From the NCBI GenBank assembly GCA_028641055.1, contig CM054058.1, positions 503,732,348-503,796,347 of the forward strand: a stretch of 64,000 bases of DNA, written 5' to 3'. The notes under the pieces were generated by a model, which saw only the letters and a program-made list of their open reading frames with translations, searched no databases and was not told the DNA's origin. This document shows positions 1-10,059 of this stretch, piece by piece. The stretch's first letter is position 1; the number at the start of each line of letters is the position of its first letter. A program made the position numbers and the translations under genes. The DNA comes from Alopecurus myosuroides. Lineage: Eukaryota > Streptophyta > Magnoliopsida > Poales > Poaceae.

Positions 1-2
1 AT

Positions 3-1875
3 CGTCGTTTTCTTCCGCGCAAGCACCCCTTAAGAAAAGTTGGCAAACATTTCAATGATGAGGCAGATACCCCGGAGACGCCAATCCTTCGATCTGGTGA
101 TGATGTATTTGATATGGTGAAGCATTTGAAAGTAATATTTGGAAAGGGTCCGCGCAGACAAATTGTTCTGAATGACGCCGACGGACACACACCCATGTGG
201 AACAAGAAATCTATATTTTGGGAACTACCCTATTGGAAAATCCTAGATGTCCGCTCAGCGATTGACGTGATGCACCTGACGAAGAATCTCTGCGTGAATC
301 TGCTAGGCTTCTTTGGCTTGTATGGGAAGTCAAAAGATACATCTGAAGCACGACAGGACCAGCAACACACGAAAGGACGAGACGACAAGAATCCTGAGCG
401 GTTTCAAGGTGGTCCTGCGAGCTACGCTCTTACCAAGGAAGAGAAGGAAATCTTTTTTTGAAGCACTAAATAGTATCAAGGTCCCGTCTGGCTTCCGGTC
501 GAATATAAAGGGAATAATAAATGTGGCGGAGAAAAAATTCCAAAACCTGAAGTCTCATGACTGCCACGTGTTGATGACACAATTGCTTCCGATTGCGTTG
601 AGGGGGATTCTACCAGAAAATGTTCGACTACCCATTGTGAAGTTATGCGCATTCCTCAATGCAATTTCTCAGAAGGTAACCAATCGAGAAAGTCTATCAG
701 CGTTACAGACAGATGTGGTCCAATGTCTTGTCAGCTTCGAGTTGGTGTACCCACCATACTTCTTCAATATTATGACGCACCTCCTAGTCCACCTAGTCAA
801 AGAGATTACCATTCTCGGTCCTCTGTTTTTACACAATATGTTCCCCTTTGAGAGGTTCATGGGAGTCTTAAAGAAATATGTTCACAACCGTGCTAGGCCA
901 GAAGGAAGCATCTCCAAGGGTTATGGAACAGAGGGGGTAATTGAGTTTTGTGTTGACTTTCTTCCAGACCTTAAGTCGATTGGTGTTCCCGAATCGCGGC
1001 ATGAGGCAAGAATGAATGGAAAAAGGACGCTAGGAAGGAAAGCAAAGATATTTATGGACGGACATTCTTTCACTAAAGCACACTACACAGTTCTACAAAT
1101 GTCCACCTTGGTGGCTCCTTATATCCAGGAACACAAGAATATTATACGGTCCAAAAACCCGGGGCTGTCTGAATCCTCGATTAATGATGAACACATCGAT
1201 AGTTTTGGCGCCTGGTTGCAGGCAGAACTCATGAATAACAACACTGTTGGAGATGAGCTCTACCTGTTGGCCAGGTCACCATCTTCGACTGTACTGACTT
1301 TCCAAGGGTACGAGATAAATGGGAATATATTTTACACGATCGCACAAGATAAAAAGAGCACCAACCAGAATAGTGGCATCCGTTTCGATGCAACCGGATA
1401 CAATGGGACAAAGGACACATATTATGGTTACATAGAGGATATATCGGAACTTGACTATGAACCTAATTTTAAGGTCCCTCTATTTCGGTGCCAATGGGTC
1501 AAGATGACAGGAGTAAAGGTAGACCAGTAGTACGGAATGACAATAGTGGATCTCAACAATCTTGGGTACAGAAGCGAACCATTCGTCCTACCCAAAGATG
1601 TGGCTCAAGTTTTCTATGTGAAAGACATGTCTACCCAACCGAGGAAAAGAAAAAAAATAAGAATTCTAGTACATTATGCGGTGAGCCGAAGCGGCACATA
1701 GTTCTTTCAGGGAAAATAAACATTGTGGGAGTGGAGGACAGGATAGTCATGTCAGAAGAGTATGACAAATTTGAAGAAATTCCGCCCTTTAGAGTGAAAA
1801 CTGACCCAAGCATCGCGTTAAATAAGGAAGATGCTCCATGGCTACGACAGAGAAGTAAACAATGGCGCCAATAGT
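3..1875 (+). pseudogene. TNP2-like CACTA transposase, 3' part, frameshifted
   Basis: C-terminal two-thirds of a TNP2-type transposase, which binds and cuts CACTA ends in the nucleus. The frame is open from base 3 to about 455 and includes the segment IFGKGP and the block SAIDVMHLTKN of the Tnp2 domain. An extra T in a T-run near 455 shifts the frame; reading resumes as EALNSIKVPSGF and runs to 1530, covering the DUF4218 region (MFPFERFMGVLKKYV, about 838-882) and the start of DUF4216 (FKVPLFRCQW). A TAG at 1528-1530 interrupts DUF4216, and an A-run near 1650 shifts the frame once more before the C terminus (EDAPWLRQR) and stop at 1872-1874. The three lesions are a nonsense codon and two homopolymer slips. 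The copy at 32480-35814 is a paralogue from another element and shows the same domain order. Identification is firm; function is lost. Confidence 0.9.
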
Positions 1876-2367
1876 AGGTGATAACGTATTAAACCTTCAT
1901 GGTTCATGTAATATTTCTAGACTATTTTGTAATAATGTATCAAACATTGCAGATTAAACCAGTCGTAAACTAGTTTTTTTTTGTAATGTTTGAATTTTCA
2001 AACATTGTTACTAGTTTAAATAGTTAGAATAATTATTTTATAAAACGTAAAATGTATTTGAAATGTTTACGCAATTTTAAACACTTTTCATATACAAAGT
2101 TTCTCCAAATTGTAAACCATTCATGAAATAGGTTTTTTAAAATATTTAAAATTTAAAAATTGTTACTAGTTTAAATAGTTGGAATAATTATTTTATAAAA
2201 AATAAAATGTATTTGGAATGTTTACGCAATTTTAAACGCTTTTCATATTGAAAATTTCTCCAAATTCTAAACCATTTCAAATTTATTTGAAAACGTATTT
2301 TAAATAGTATTTGAAATGTTCGAAACGAAAAAATTGGCGGCAGAAAAAAAAACTGAAATTTTGGGCC
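1876..2367. repeat. AT-rich spacer with a 155-bp direct repeat
   Basis: Downstream of tnp2 there is no gene. Two diverged copies of an AT-rich unit begin gttactagtttaaatag at 2007 and 2162, so the period is 155 bp. Each copy contains runs such as aataattattttataaaa. The stretch probably serves as the 3' region of the tnp2 transcript. Confidence 0.6.
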
Positions 2368-2520
2368 TTTTGCCCCGGTTCGTGTTACCAACCGGGGCAA
2401 AAGGGGGGAAGTGGGCGGGCAAGCGAAGGCCCACCTCCCACCCTTTTGCCCCGGTTGGTAACACGCACCGGGGCAAAAGAGAACTTTTGTCCCGGTGCGT
2501 GTTACCAACCGGGGCAAAAG
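2368..2520. repeat. Three palindromic CACTA repeats (GCCCCGGTTGG type)
   Basis: Three inverted repeats of about 36 bp lie at about 2368-2403, 2443-2479 and 2484-2520. Each has the arms ttttgccccggt and accggggcaaaa around a short loop of the gtgttacc type. The same motif recurs near the element's right end (5145-5258). In En/Spm, subterminal repeats are bound by the TNPA protein; here the cluster is internal and sits just upstream of a TATA box. Confidence 0.8.
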
Positions 2521-2529
2521 GCTCCCGCC

Positions 2530-2536
2530 TATATAA
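2530..2536 (+). promoter_or_regulatory. TATA box of the second CACTA-1 gene
   Basis: tatataa follows the last palindrome by 9 bp. Downstream sequence becomes GC-rich and looks like a 5' leader. CACTA-2 has the same palindrome-TATA arrangement at 38171-38224 and 32132-32184, which supports the call. Confidence 0.6.
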
Positions 2537-2559
2537 CCCCGGGCCACAGAGCTGCCCGG

Positions 2560-2766
2560 GGCAACACATATCAGTTTCTTCTCAGTTTCGCTAAGTCCCC
2601 GACGCCAAAATCTAGAGCGACGTCGTGAGGCTGCCCGATTTCGACGCCGGTGATTCTCCGCGCCGCCGCCGCTCGTCGACGCCGCCGTCCTCGCGCGCGC
2701 CACCCTCCTTCCTCGCCCGCGCCGCCCGGCCTTCTCCTCCTCGCCGCCCTCCTCCTCGCCGTCCAG
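2560..2766 (+). other. Candidate first exon of the second CACTA-1 gene
   Basis: GC-rich sequence begins about 25-30 bp after the TATA box and ends at cgtccag followed by gtgaga at 2767, a good plant splice donor. The reading frame is uncertain because several frames are open in this biased composition. The following AT-rich stretch (2767 to about 3190) looks like an intron, with ttattgcag near 3190 as a possible acceptor. It probably belongs to the B3 gene at 4369-4848, but the exon chain cannot be closed by eye. Confidence 0.35.
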
Positions 2767-2809
2767 GTGAGAGATCGCCTCCGCCCCTCCTCGATCGATC
2801 GCTGCATGT

Positions 2810-3005
2810 TAGTAGTTAGTACTAGTGTTAGATTATTTATTGCTAGATTATTTAGTGTTAGATCGATTTAGTAATTACTTAGTGTTAGATTTAGTTTGTG
2901 GTAGATTAAGTATTATATTAGTGTTAGATTTAGTGTTAGATTTAATATTACTGTTAGATTAGTATTTGGGATAGATTTAGTATTTAGTGTTAGATTAGTA
3001 CTAGG
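2810..3005. repeat. Imperfect tagtgttagattta minisatellite
   Basis: About a dozen imperfect copies of a 12-18 bp unit of the form tagtgttagattta follow each other inside the presumed intron. No coding capacity. The rest of the intron-like stretch up to 3338 is AT-rich, with nothing else recognisable. Confidence 0.6.
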
Positions 3006-3338
3006 TATTTAGGTCTTGAACACACATAGAAAAAAGTTAGGTATTGGATACTTAGAAAAAAATTAGGTTTTTGAGACTTAGAAAGAATTTACGTATTGGA
3101 GACTTAAAAAATTTTAGGTTTTGGACTTTGTGTCAGAAATTAAATTAGAATTTTTTTACTTTGTGTTAGAAATTTTGAAGTGTTATTGCAGTTTTACTTG
3201 TGATGTTCGTTCGATCTTTTAAATAAATGCCGATGATTGAAAGAGTTGGTTCACGCTCAGATAGCCATGGTGGTTCGGTGCGCCGGGTCCACAAAGGCTG
3301 CTTGTATGTGTCCACCCTAAATATAAGGCACACAGACC

Positions 3339-4345
3339 GATGATCATCTTGTTCCTGTTAAGAGGTACTACATGCGGTGGTGATCCGGGGAAAGGAACGA
3401 ATGCGAGGGTTTCTGGATTTCTTTCGAACTAAATAATTTCACATATGTAATATGGTTCGTGAGATCCGGATGAAGCTGAACCCTTTAGTGCACATTCGTA
3501 ATGGTGACATTCCTTAGAAATCCCTTCCGGAGTTATGAAGAATGTCCCCGTTATGTATGTGTACAAAAGGGTCTAGTTTTTTCCGGATTTCACTATTACA
3601 TATATGATTTTGTTCAGTTTCAAAGATGTCCGGAAACCCTTCCTTCCCCCGCATCGCCATCACGTGTACTTACCTCGTAACAAGCACAAAATGTGAAGGT
3701 CCAACTGCACATCAAGGCCCGATGACCATCTTGTTCCTGTTAAGAGGTACTACAGGCGGTGGTGATCCGGGGAAAGGAGGAAGATGGGGGTTTCTGGATT
3801 TCTTTGGAACTAAATAACGTCACATATGTAATATCGTGATATCTGAACGAAGTTAAACCTTTTTGTCGGCATACGTAATGGTTACATTCCTCAGAAATCC
3901 CTTCCAGGGTTATGAAGAATGTCCACATTATGTACGTGGACAAAAGGGTCTAACCTTGTTCGGATCTCACGATATTACAATATGATTTTGTTTAGTTTCA
4001 AAGATTTCCAAAAATCCTTGTCTTCATCCTTCTCCGGCTCGCCATCACGTGTACTTACCTCGTAACAAGCACAAAATGTGAAGCCCCGATGACCATCTAG
4101 GTCCGATGACCATCTTGTTCCTGTTAAGAGGTACTACAGGCGGTGGTGATCCGGGGAAAAAAGGAAGATGGGGGTTTCTGGATTTCTTTGGAACTAAATA
4201 ACGTCACATATGTAATATCGTGAGATCCGAACGAAGTTAAACCCTTTTGTCGACATACGTAATGGTGACATTCCTCAGAAATCCCTTCCGGGGTTATGAA
4301 GAATGTCCCCATTATGTACGTGGACAAAAGGGCCTAACCACGTCA
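3339..4345. repeat. Tandem array, 382-bp period, about 2.6 copies
   Basis: The sequence gatgaccatcttgttcctgt (or a one-base variant) starts copies near 3339, 3720 and 4104. Each copy continues with a ggtggtgatccgggg block, a cacatatgtaatat block and an attcctcagaaatccc block. The third copy is cut short just before the B3 gene. Short open frames on both strands repeat with the period and are therefore not separate genes. Confidence 0.8.
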
Positions 4346-4368
4346 CCAAAAGGGTCTAACCACGCTCG

Positions 4369-4848
4369 ATGTGGGCCACGCTCGATGCGGAGGAGGCTGC
4401 GGCGGTGGAGGAGGAGGACGGTCTCCGGCTACCGGAGTTCTACGTCAACGTGCTCCGGCCAGTGGAGAACAGGCTCCGTCTTCCGGAGAAGATATCGGCG
4501 ATCCTCCTCGGGCGTAGGGGCGGGCCCTATAGTTTCACCTTCGGTTGGAGGGTTGTGACAACGGGCCCGTGCGCGTTGTCCTGCAGCGATGTGGCGATGA
4601 CGTCTACCTGCACTATGGGTGGGGCCAGTTCGCGCGCATGCACAAGCTAAATTTAGCTTGTGGGCAACATGCTCACATTCAGGTACTACCAGGACGAGGA
4701 GGCTCACGTGCTCGAGGTGAAGATCTTCAACGACACCTTAGTACGCCCCCTTTGCTGCCAGGATAGCTCGTGTGAGAGCAGTTCCAACTCCGAGTCTGAC
4801 TCCGGCGAGTCTAGCCCGAGCAAGGCTGTCTCCGACGCCTATGTGTAG
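4369..4848 (+). pseudogene. B3 DNA-binding domain gene inside CACTA-1, two frameshifts
   Basis: A plant B3 domain can be followed across two frames. From ATG 4369 an acidic leader leads to FYVNVLRPVENRLRLPEKIS, the usual B3 N-terminal strand and LP element. Near 4545 the frame changes to one with RVVLQRCGDDVYLHYGWGQF, the central GD and GW-F block. Near 4660 it returns to the first frame with LTFRYY and HVLEVKIF, the closing strands. A Ser/Glu-rich tail follows, with a stop at 4846-4848. The two shifts compensate each other but the middle third is out of frame, so this copy is broken. B3 domains bind DNA in plant transcription factors such as the REM and ARF/ABI3 groups. Its place in the second-gene position of a CACTA element suggests, as inference, a TNPA-like role in binding the element's own repeats. 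Confidence 0.75.
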
Positions 4849-5144
4849 TATATATGTTTACGTCGATCTATACTTAATTACGTGCTTATGTCGCTCTGTA
4901 TTTTCGTACTATGTCTAGATATGTCGAACTATGTTTAATTATGTCATTGTGTCGAACAATATTTGTATTCGTGGCGGACTATAAATTTATGTTATTCGTA
5001 TTCGTTTTCATCTGTGCTTTTGTGCGATAATTTTTCATCTTTCTTAATATAAACGTTTAGTGGAGAGAACAGGGAAACATATAAGAATATATGGAATTTC
5101 TAGTCTAACTGAGAGGGACGGAAACAATTATTAAAAAAAAAACA

Positions 5145-5258
5145 TTAGCCCCGGTCGGTGTTACCAACCGGGGTAAAAGGGTGCCAGCCTGCTCGCGCTG
5201 CAGAGCCCACGTGGGGTGCTCCTTTTACCCCGGTTGGTAACCCAACCGGGTCATAATG
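5145..5258. repeat. Right subterminal palindromes of CACTA-1
   Basis: Two inverted repeats, about 5145-5177 and 5222-5258, carry the arms tagccccggt / accggggtaaa and ttaccccggttgg / ccaaccggg. They match the internal repeats at 2368-2520 in core sequence. Base changes in the second arm show decay. Confidence 0.75.
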
Positions 5259-5317
5259 GGGTCTTTAGGCCGGGTTTGAGAAACCTGGTTGGGAGGCCGG
5301 GCTTTAGGCCCTTACCA

Positions 5318-5348
5318 ACAGGGGCAAATGCCCCGTTTTCCACTAGTG
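5318..5348 (+). repeat. Right terminal inverted repeat of CACTA-1
   Basis: The last bases, ggggcaaatgccccg then ttttccactagtg, read on the other strand as CACTAGTGGAAAACGGGGC. This is the canonical CACTA end and fixes the element boundary at 5348. Confidence 0.85.
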
Positions 5349-5497
5349 TTATGTTTCTTCGTCCTGACAATGTTTGCTTGTTATTTATCCCTCTGATCGA
5401 ATGTTGACGTGTCACTACGGTTACTCAGCAAGAAGCAGTTGGCAGTAACGGGGCCGGGTCAAAAAGCAGAACGGAATACCAACCGACAGGGTACAGG

Positions 5498-6540
5498 CCA
5501 CGCAGCCTAGTGGTTCAGACCTACGAGGCGGAGAGAAGCTTCACGCTCTCATCTCCTTCGCCTCTGTGACATCCCACACGTACCACCACCGGTATCTACA
5601 TATACTCGGTGGTCAGGGGAGAAGCAGTCAGTCGGACAGTACAATTAGCACCTCGTCACCTTCCTGACTCTCATAGTCTTACTGTATCATTCCAAGTTTC
5701 CAACAGTTAAACATGCCAAAGTGCAAGTTGGTCGATCGATTGAGCGCCCCGGCCGGGAATCTCGCACCCATGCATGAGTTTGTTGTGATCTCATGCGGCC
5801 TTGGATGTTTCTGCTTAACTAGCAAGCAGGCGGCGAATCGGAAAGTTTCTCCACGGATCAATCAATTAGCTTGCTCTTATCACGCTGACGATCAAAGACC
5901 GATCGAAACGCGGTCTAACAGCTGCAGTCTGGACCGCAGAATATATGCTCTAAAGTAAGTAGTACACTTGAGCATTGAGCACGTACGTACGGGGCCATAA
6001 TTTCTTCATTTCATCAATCCATCCTTTTAAGTCCGCGAATGATGATTCAGCCGGCCACGATGGGTGCTCAAGTTCAGTTGTACGCGATTCAATTCTAGCT
6101 CATTTCTGTACGCTGAAGAGTAATGCATGGGTGAAGAAGCAGTTGGTGGAGAAGGAATCGTATCAAATAGCAAAGCAGAGCACGGAAAGGGTACACACGT
6201 ACAGTACACCTACGCAGGAGTGGTTCAGACGTGAGAGACAGAAAAAAGGTTCTCATCATGGTCTCTGTCTCTGACGATCAACCCATCATGGTCTCTGTCT
6301 CTGGCAGGCAGGAACCAGTCAGTCAGTACAATTAGCCCCTTGTCACCTTCCTCTCGATTTAAGCATGCCAAAGTGCAAGTTGGTGGATCAAACTCGATCT
6401 TGCTGCTTGGCTTGCTAGCACCTGTTGCTTCCGCCCATGAGTTTGTTGTGATTGATCCCGTGACACATTCATTTATTCGTTCATTCATTCAGGCATCTAG
6501 CTAGCCTTGGATGTTTCTGCTTAACTCACGTACGTACATC
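5498..6540. repeat. Internal direct repeat in segment I
   Basis: Two diverged copies of a module lie at about 5498-5870 and 6215-6540. Each runs from agtggttcagac through a cagtcagt..gtacaattagc block and catgccaaagtgcaagttgg to gagtttgttgtgat and ggatgtttctgcttaact. Segment II shows the same doubling at 25900-26250 and 31700-49430, so the doubling preceded the larger duplication. Confidence 0.65.
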
Positions 6541-7712
6541 CGTTCATTCAACCCATTCCCACACATACATACTCTTCGATTCTCAATTTCTTCACGCCCA
6601 TTTGGCACGCACATATGTACATGGGACGCACACATTCCCCTCGCGAACAAGTCAAGTGCATCGTAGTACAAGATTAAGAATGCGACACAGGGAAATTTCA
6701 ACGGATAGGAGGATACTTCGCCCTAGCTAATTTGATTAGTGGCTAATTTAGTTACCCAGTCAGCTGCTAGTATCTCTTCGGTGAACACCAATTAGGCTGT
6801 ACTATACGCTATCTTAGCTAGAGCAATCGTGATTTGGGGACACCAAGTGCAAAAGAAATACATATCACAATAGATCTCCAAACCCATTGTTATATGCAAC
6901 ACATATTTGACCAAGAAAATGAAGGATGTCCTCTAGATTTTTCTATCTGAATAGACCTATTCATAAACTAGAACACACCACTACCTTATATCACTAATTC
7001 AGAGATTTCTACAAAGTATCTAATGATACACATAAAGACATTAAACTCTATTTTCATCAAAGTGAAACAAATAACCAGGGAAGACATGCGCTTTTGCATT
7101 TTTGTTTTCTTTTTTGCCTCATATTTTAGAGGGCTTCGTTTAATGTCTTCGCCATGTGCAATACATTAAATTATTAATGTTATTTTGCTATAAATACTTT
7201 TATTTTTATTTTTGCACAACATATTAGCTATGACCATGAATTAATAAAAAATGGGTAAACAAGTACAAAAGTTTGGGTATAAACATATTTATAGGTGAAA
7301 CTAAGACATCATGTCCAACAAACCAATATAATAAACTTCAGATCGATCGCTAAGTCCCACTATGTTGCAGATCGAGCATCTAGCTTCCACGAATAATGAT
7401 GGACTCGAAGATGTTGTTCCATAGGTACTTCATGAGCGTGCTCCTCCCCACAAGAAGAAACATCGGATATTTCCCCCCTCTTTTTAGGCCTTTTCTCTAC
7501 GGAGTGGGTAGATACGTCAAACGGGAGACATGTCTAATTTGTAGGCCAACACACTCGAGCAACATTAATGCCATCCTAGTATTTTAATGTCAAATGGCGA
7601 CCAGAGTGCTGAGCGTATGGCTGCGATTTCTTGTCCACCTGATGTGATCAACTGCAGTGACGTATGCATGATCTGTGCAGAAGCTCATGTATTTTGAAGT
7701 CATATATGTTAC

Positions 7713-7804
7713 TACTATTTCCTATAAAATAGGTCAAGTTTTTTTTAAAAAAAATTGATTAGTGTAGAAGCTAGATGCACACTAATTCGTGGATTGAGGG
7801 AATA
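7713..7804. mobile_element. Degenerate Stowaway-like MITE, copy 1
   Basis: About 90 bp beginning tactatttcctataaa and ending ggattgagggaata. The ends look like a decayed TACTCCCTCC / GGAGGGAGTA Stowaway pair. The duplicated copy at 9137-9227 preserves ggacggaggcaata at the right end, closer to the usual form. Confidence 0.45.
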
Positions 7805-9136
7805 TGAATCACTGAACAATCCCGGTTCTTAACATGTCACTCAAAATTTTGTATACATATTGACTAAAAATGCCCCTTAGAAGCTTCATTATTCATACTG
7901 GCTAAAATGCCTTTTAGAAGCTTCATTATTTTTTATCGCACACCCAACACATCGAATAACTCACTATGGACAATCTCGATCTCCCTGCATTAGGTGTTTG
8001 TACAAGATCGGCGGTGTGATTTCTTCTTACTAGGAATATTGGTATTGGGGTAGAGATTTTAAAAAATATATTTTAAAGTTTCAGAAAAAATGTGAAAAAA
8101 ATCTCGATGTTCCCAATGATGTATTCTATAAGCGTTCCAAATTTTAATTTCAAATACCAAGTATTTTGACCTATACAAAAATAGCAAATGTACAGATAAT
8201 ATAGTGTTTCATATTTACAAACTTTGTGTGATTTTGCCATTTTTCTGTAGCCCATAATATAAAGTATTTCGCATTGTGATTTTGTGTGTTTGTAGGTTAG
8301 ATCATAGACTACCTCCATAATTAGTTTCAAATAGTTTTCAAACTTCTAAATTTATTTTTTGATTTTTTTTTAAACGGAGGGTGCACTAGAGCTTGGGAGC
8401 ACAAGTGACTTTCCGTAGGTACCTCTCTTCCAAAGCTGTAGTGTGATTGCTTTTTAATGGGAAGGCACATCATGTCCTTCCATGAAAACAAGGCTAATGC
8501 TTCTCTACCTAATTGTCATTTGCTTTTTTCGCTCATATTTGAGAGGGCTTGGTTTAGTGTCTTCTCCATGTGCAATACATTAAATTATTGAAGTTAATTT
8601 GTTACAAATTCTTTTTTTTTTGCACACCATATAAGCTATGACCATGAATTAATGAAAAATGGGTTACAAAAACTTATAAAAAAAGTACAAAACTTTGGGT
8701 ATAAACATATTTATAGATGAAACTAAGACAACATGTCCAACAAACCAATATAATAAACTTTAGATCGATCATTGAGTCCCGCTCTGCTACAAATCGAGCA
8801 CCGCTGCTTTCGCAGATGATGATGGATTCGAAGATGTTGTTCCAGAGGTCCTTCCTGAGCGTGCTCCTCCCCGGAAGAAGGAAACATCGGTTATTTTCCC
8901 CCTATTTTTAGGCCTTTTCTCTACGGAGTCGACAGATACGTCAATCGGGCGACATGTCTAATTTGTAGGCCAACACACTCAAGAAACATTAGTGTCATCC
9001 TAGTATTTGAATTTCAAATGGCTACTAGAGTGTTGAGCATATGGCTGCGATTTGTTGTACACGTGATGTGATCAACTGCAATGTCGTAGGCGTGATCTCT
9101 GTAGAACCTCGTGTATTTGATGTCATATATATTATT

Positions 9137-9227
9137 ACTATTTCCTATAAAGTAGGTCAAGTTTTTTTTAAAAAAAATTGATTCTTGTAGAAGCTAGATG
9201 CACACTTATTCGTGGACGGAGGCAATA
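9137..9227. mobile_element. Degenerate Stowaway-like MITE, copy 2
   Basis: Second copy of the remnant at 7713-7804, carried by the 1.42-kb tandem duplication. The right end reads cgtggacggaggcaata. It inserted before the tandem duplication. Confidence 0.45.
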
Positions 9228-10059
9228 CGAATCACTTGAACAATCCTTGTTCTTAACATACCACTCAAATTGTGTATACATATTGACTAAAATGCCCTTT
9301 AGAATATTCATTATTCATATTTACTAAAATGCTTTTTAGAAGCTTCATTATTTTGTATCGCACACCCAACACATCGAATAACTCACAAGTGACAATCTCG
9401 ATCTCCATGGATTAGGTGTTTGTACCAGATCGGCGGTGTGATTTCTTCTTACTGGGAATATTGATATTGGGGTAGAGATTTTAAAAAATTATATTTTAAA
9501 GTTTCAGAAAAATGCGAAAACAAATCTGGATGTTCCCAATGATGTATTCTATAAGCGTTCCAAATTTTAATTTCAAATACCAAGTATTTTGACCTATACA
9601 AAAATAGCAAATGTACAGATAATAGTGTTTCATATTTACAAAATTTGTGTGATTTTTAAATTTTTTGTAGCCATAATATAAAGTATTTCACATTGTGATT
9701 TTGTATATTTCTACGTTATATGATAGACTACCTCCATAATTAGTTTCAAATATTTTTCAAACTACTAAATTTATTTTTTGATATTTTTTAAAACGGACTG
9801 TGAAGTGGAGCTCAGGAGCACAAGTGAATTTCCGTAGGTGCTTCTCTTCCAAAGTTGTAGTGTGATTGCTTTTTAATGGGAAGGCACATCATCTCCTTCC
9901 ATGAAAACAAGGCTAATGCTTCTCTACCTAAATGTCAATAAATACAATGCAAGTTTATCACATGTTTATTGGATAAGAAGGTGAAAGAGAGTGGTCTAAA
10001 GAGCCATAGTCAAAGTGTGAGTAAGAGGGGATTTCCATTGGTGTTATGTTATCATACTA

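Larger units (their letters stand above)
1..5348 (+). mobile_element. CACTA-1, En/Spm-type DNA transposon, left end outside window
   Basis: Right part of a CACTA transposon. It holds the 3' part of a tnp2 transposase gene (3-1875), palindromic GCCCCGGTTGG repeats at 2368-2520 and 5145-5258, a second promoter at 2530, tandem arrays and a broken B3-domain gene (4369-4848). It stops at the sequence ttttccactagtg, whose reverse complement begins CACTAGTGG, the standard CACTA terminus. The base after it starts the low-copy segment, and tta at 5349-5351 would be one copy of a 3-bp target duplication; the other copy lies outside the window. Both coding regions are broken, so this copy is not autonomous. 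Confidence 0.85.
5450..9937. other. Low-copy segment I (paralogue of segment II)
   Basis: No coding region is supported here. The segment aligns in order with 25840-26413, 31344-31831 and 49283-52980. Shared landmarks include gagtggttcagacgtgag (6220; 25905; 31710), gagcacgtacgtac (5977; 31396), accagtcagtcagtacaatt (6312; 31801), gagtttgttgtgat, ttggatgtttctgcttaac and gtgaacaccaattagg (6781; 49692). Segment I lacks the insertions that split segment II. Function is unknown; it could be old gene-flanking sequence. The bases between 5349 and 5450 hold nothing recognisable. Confidence 0.7.
7100..9937. repeat. 1.42-kb direct tandem duplication
   Basis: Copy 1 is about 7100-8516 and copy 2 about 8517-9937. 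Matching marks are gccatgtgcaatacattaaa / tccatgtgcaatacattaaa (7152; 8567), gaagatgttgttcca (7406; 8830), the MITE remnant (7713; 9137) and aggcacatcatgtccttcc / aggcacatcatctccttcc near the ends (8463; 9883). Divergence of several percent plus small indels makes the duplication old. A third, partly rearranged copy is at about 51590-52980. No open frame is conserved among the three. Confidence 0.8.

Noticed and set aside
2188..2871. Overlapping frames of 60-170 codons on both strands
   Set aside because: They arise from the palindromes and the GC-rich leader of CACTA-1. Opposite-strand frames mirror each other and show repeat-encoded peptides only.
3740..4327. Two nearly identical 67-codon minus-strand frames (3740-3943 and 4124-4327)
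   Set aside because: They are the same segment of the 382-bp tandem repeat read twice, so they do not represent two genes.
5498..5520. cgcagcctagtggttcagac as the A box of a tRNA gene or SINE
   Set aside because: No B box at proper spacing, and the motif is part of the duplicated low-copy segment. No tRNA or rRNA gene was found in the window.
7713..9227. A CRISPR-like or phage-like array from regularly repeated sequence
   Set aside because: The period is 1.42 kb with no short repeats and spacers; the organism is a plant. No CRISPR array was seen anywhere in the window.
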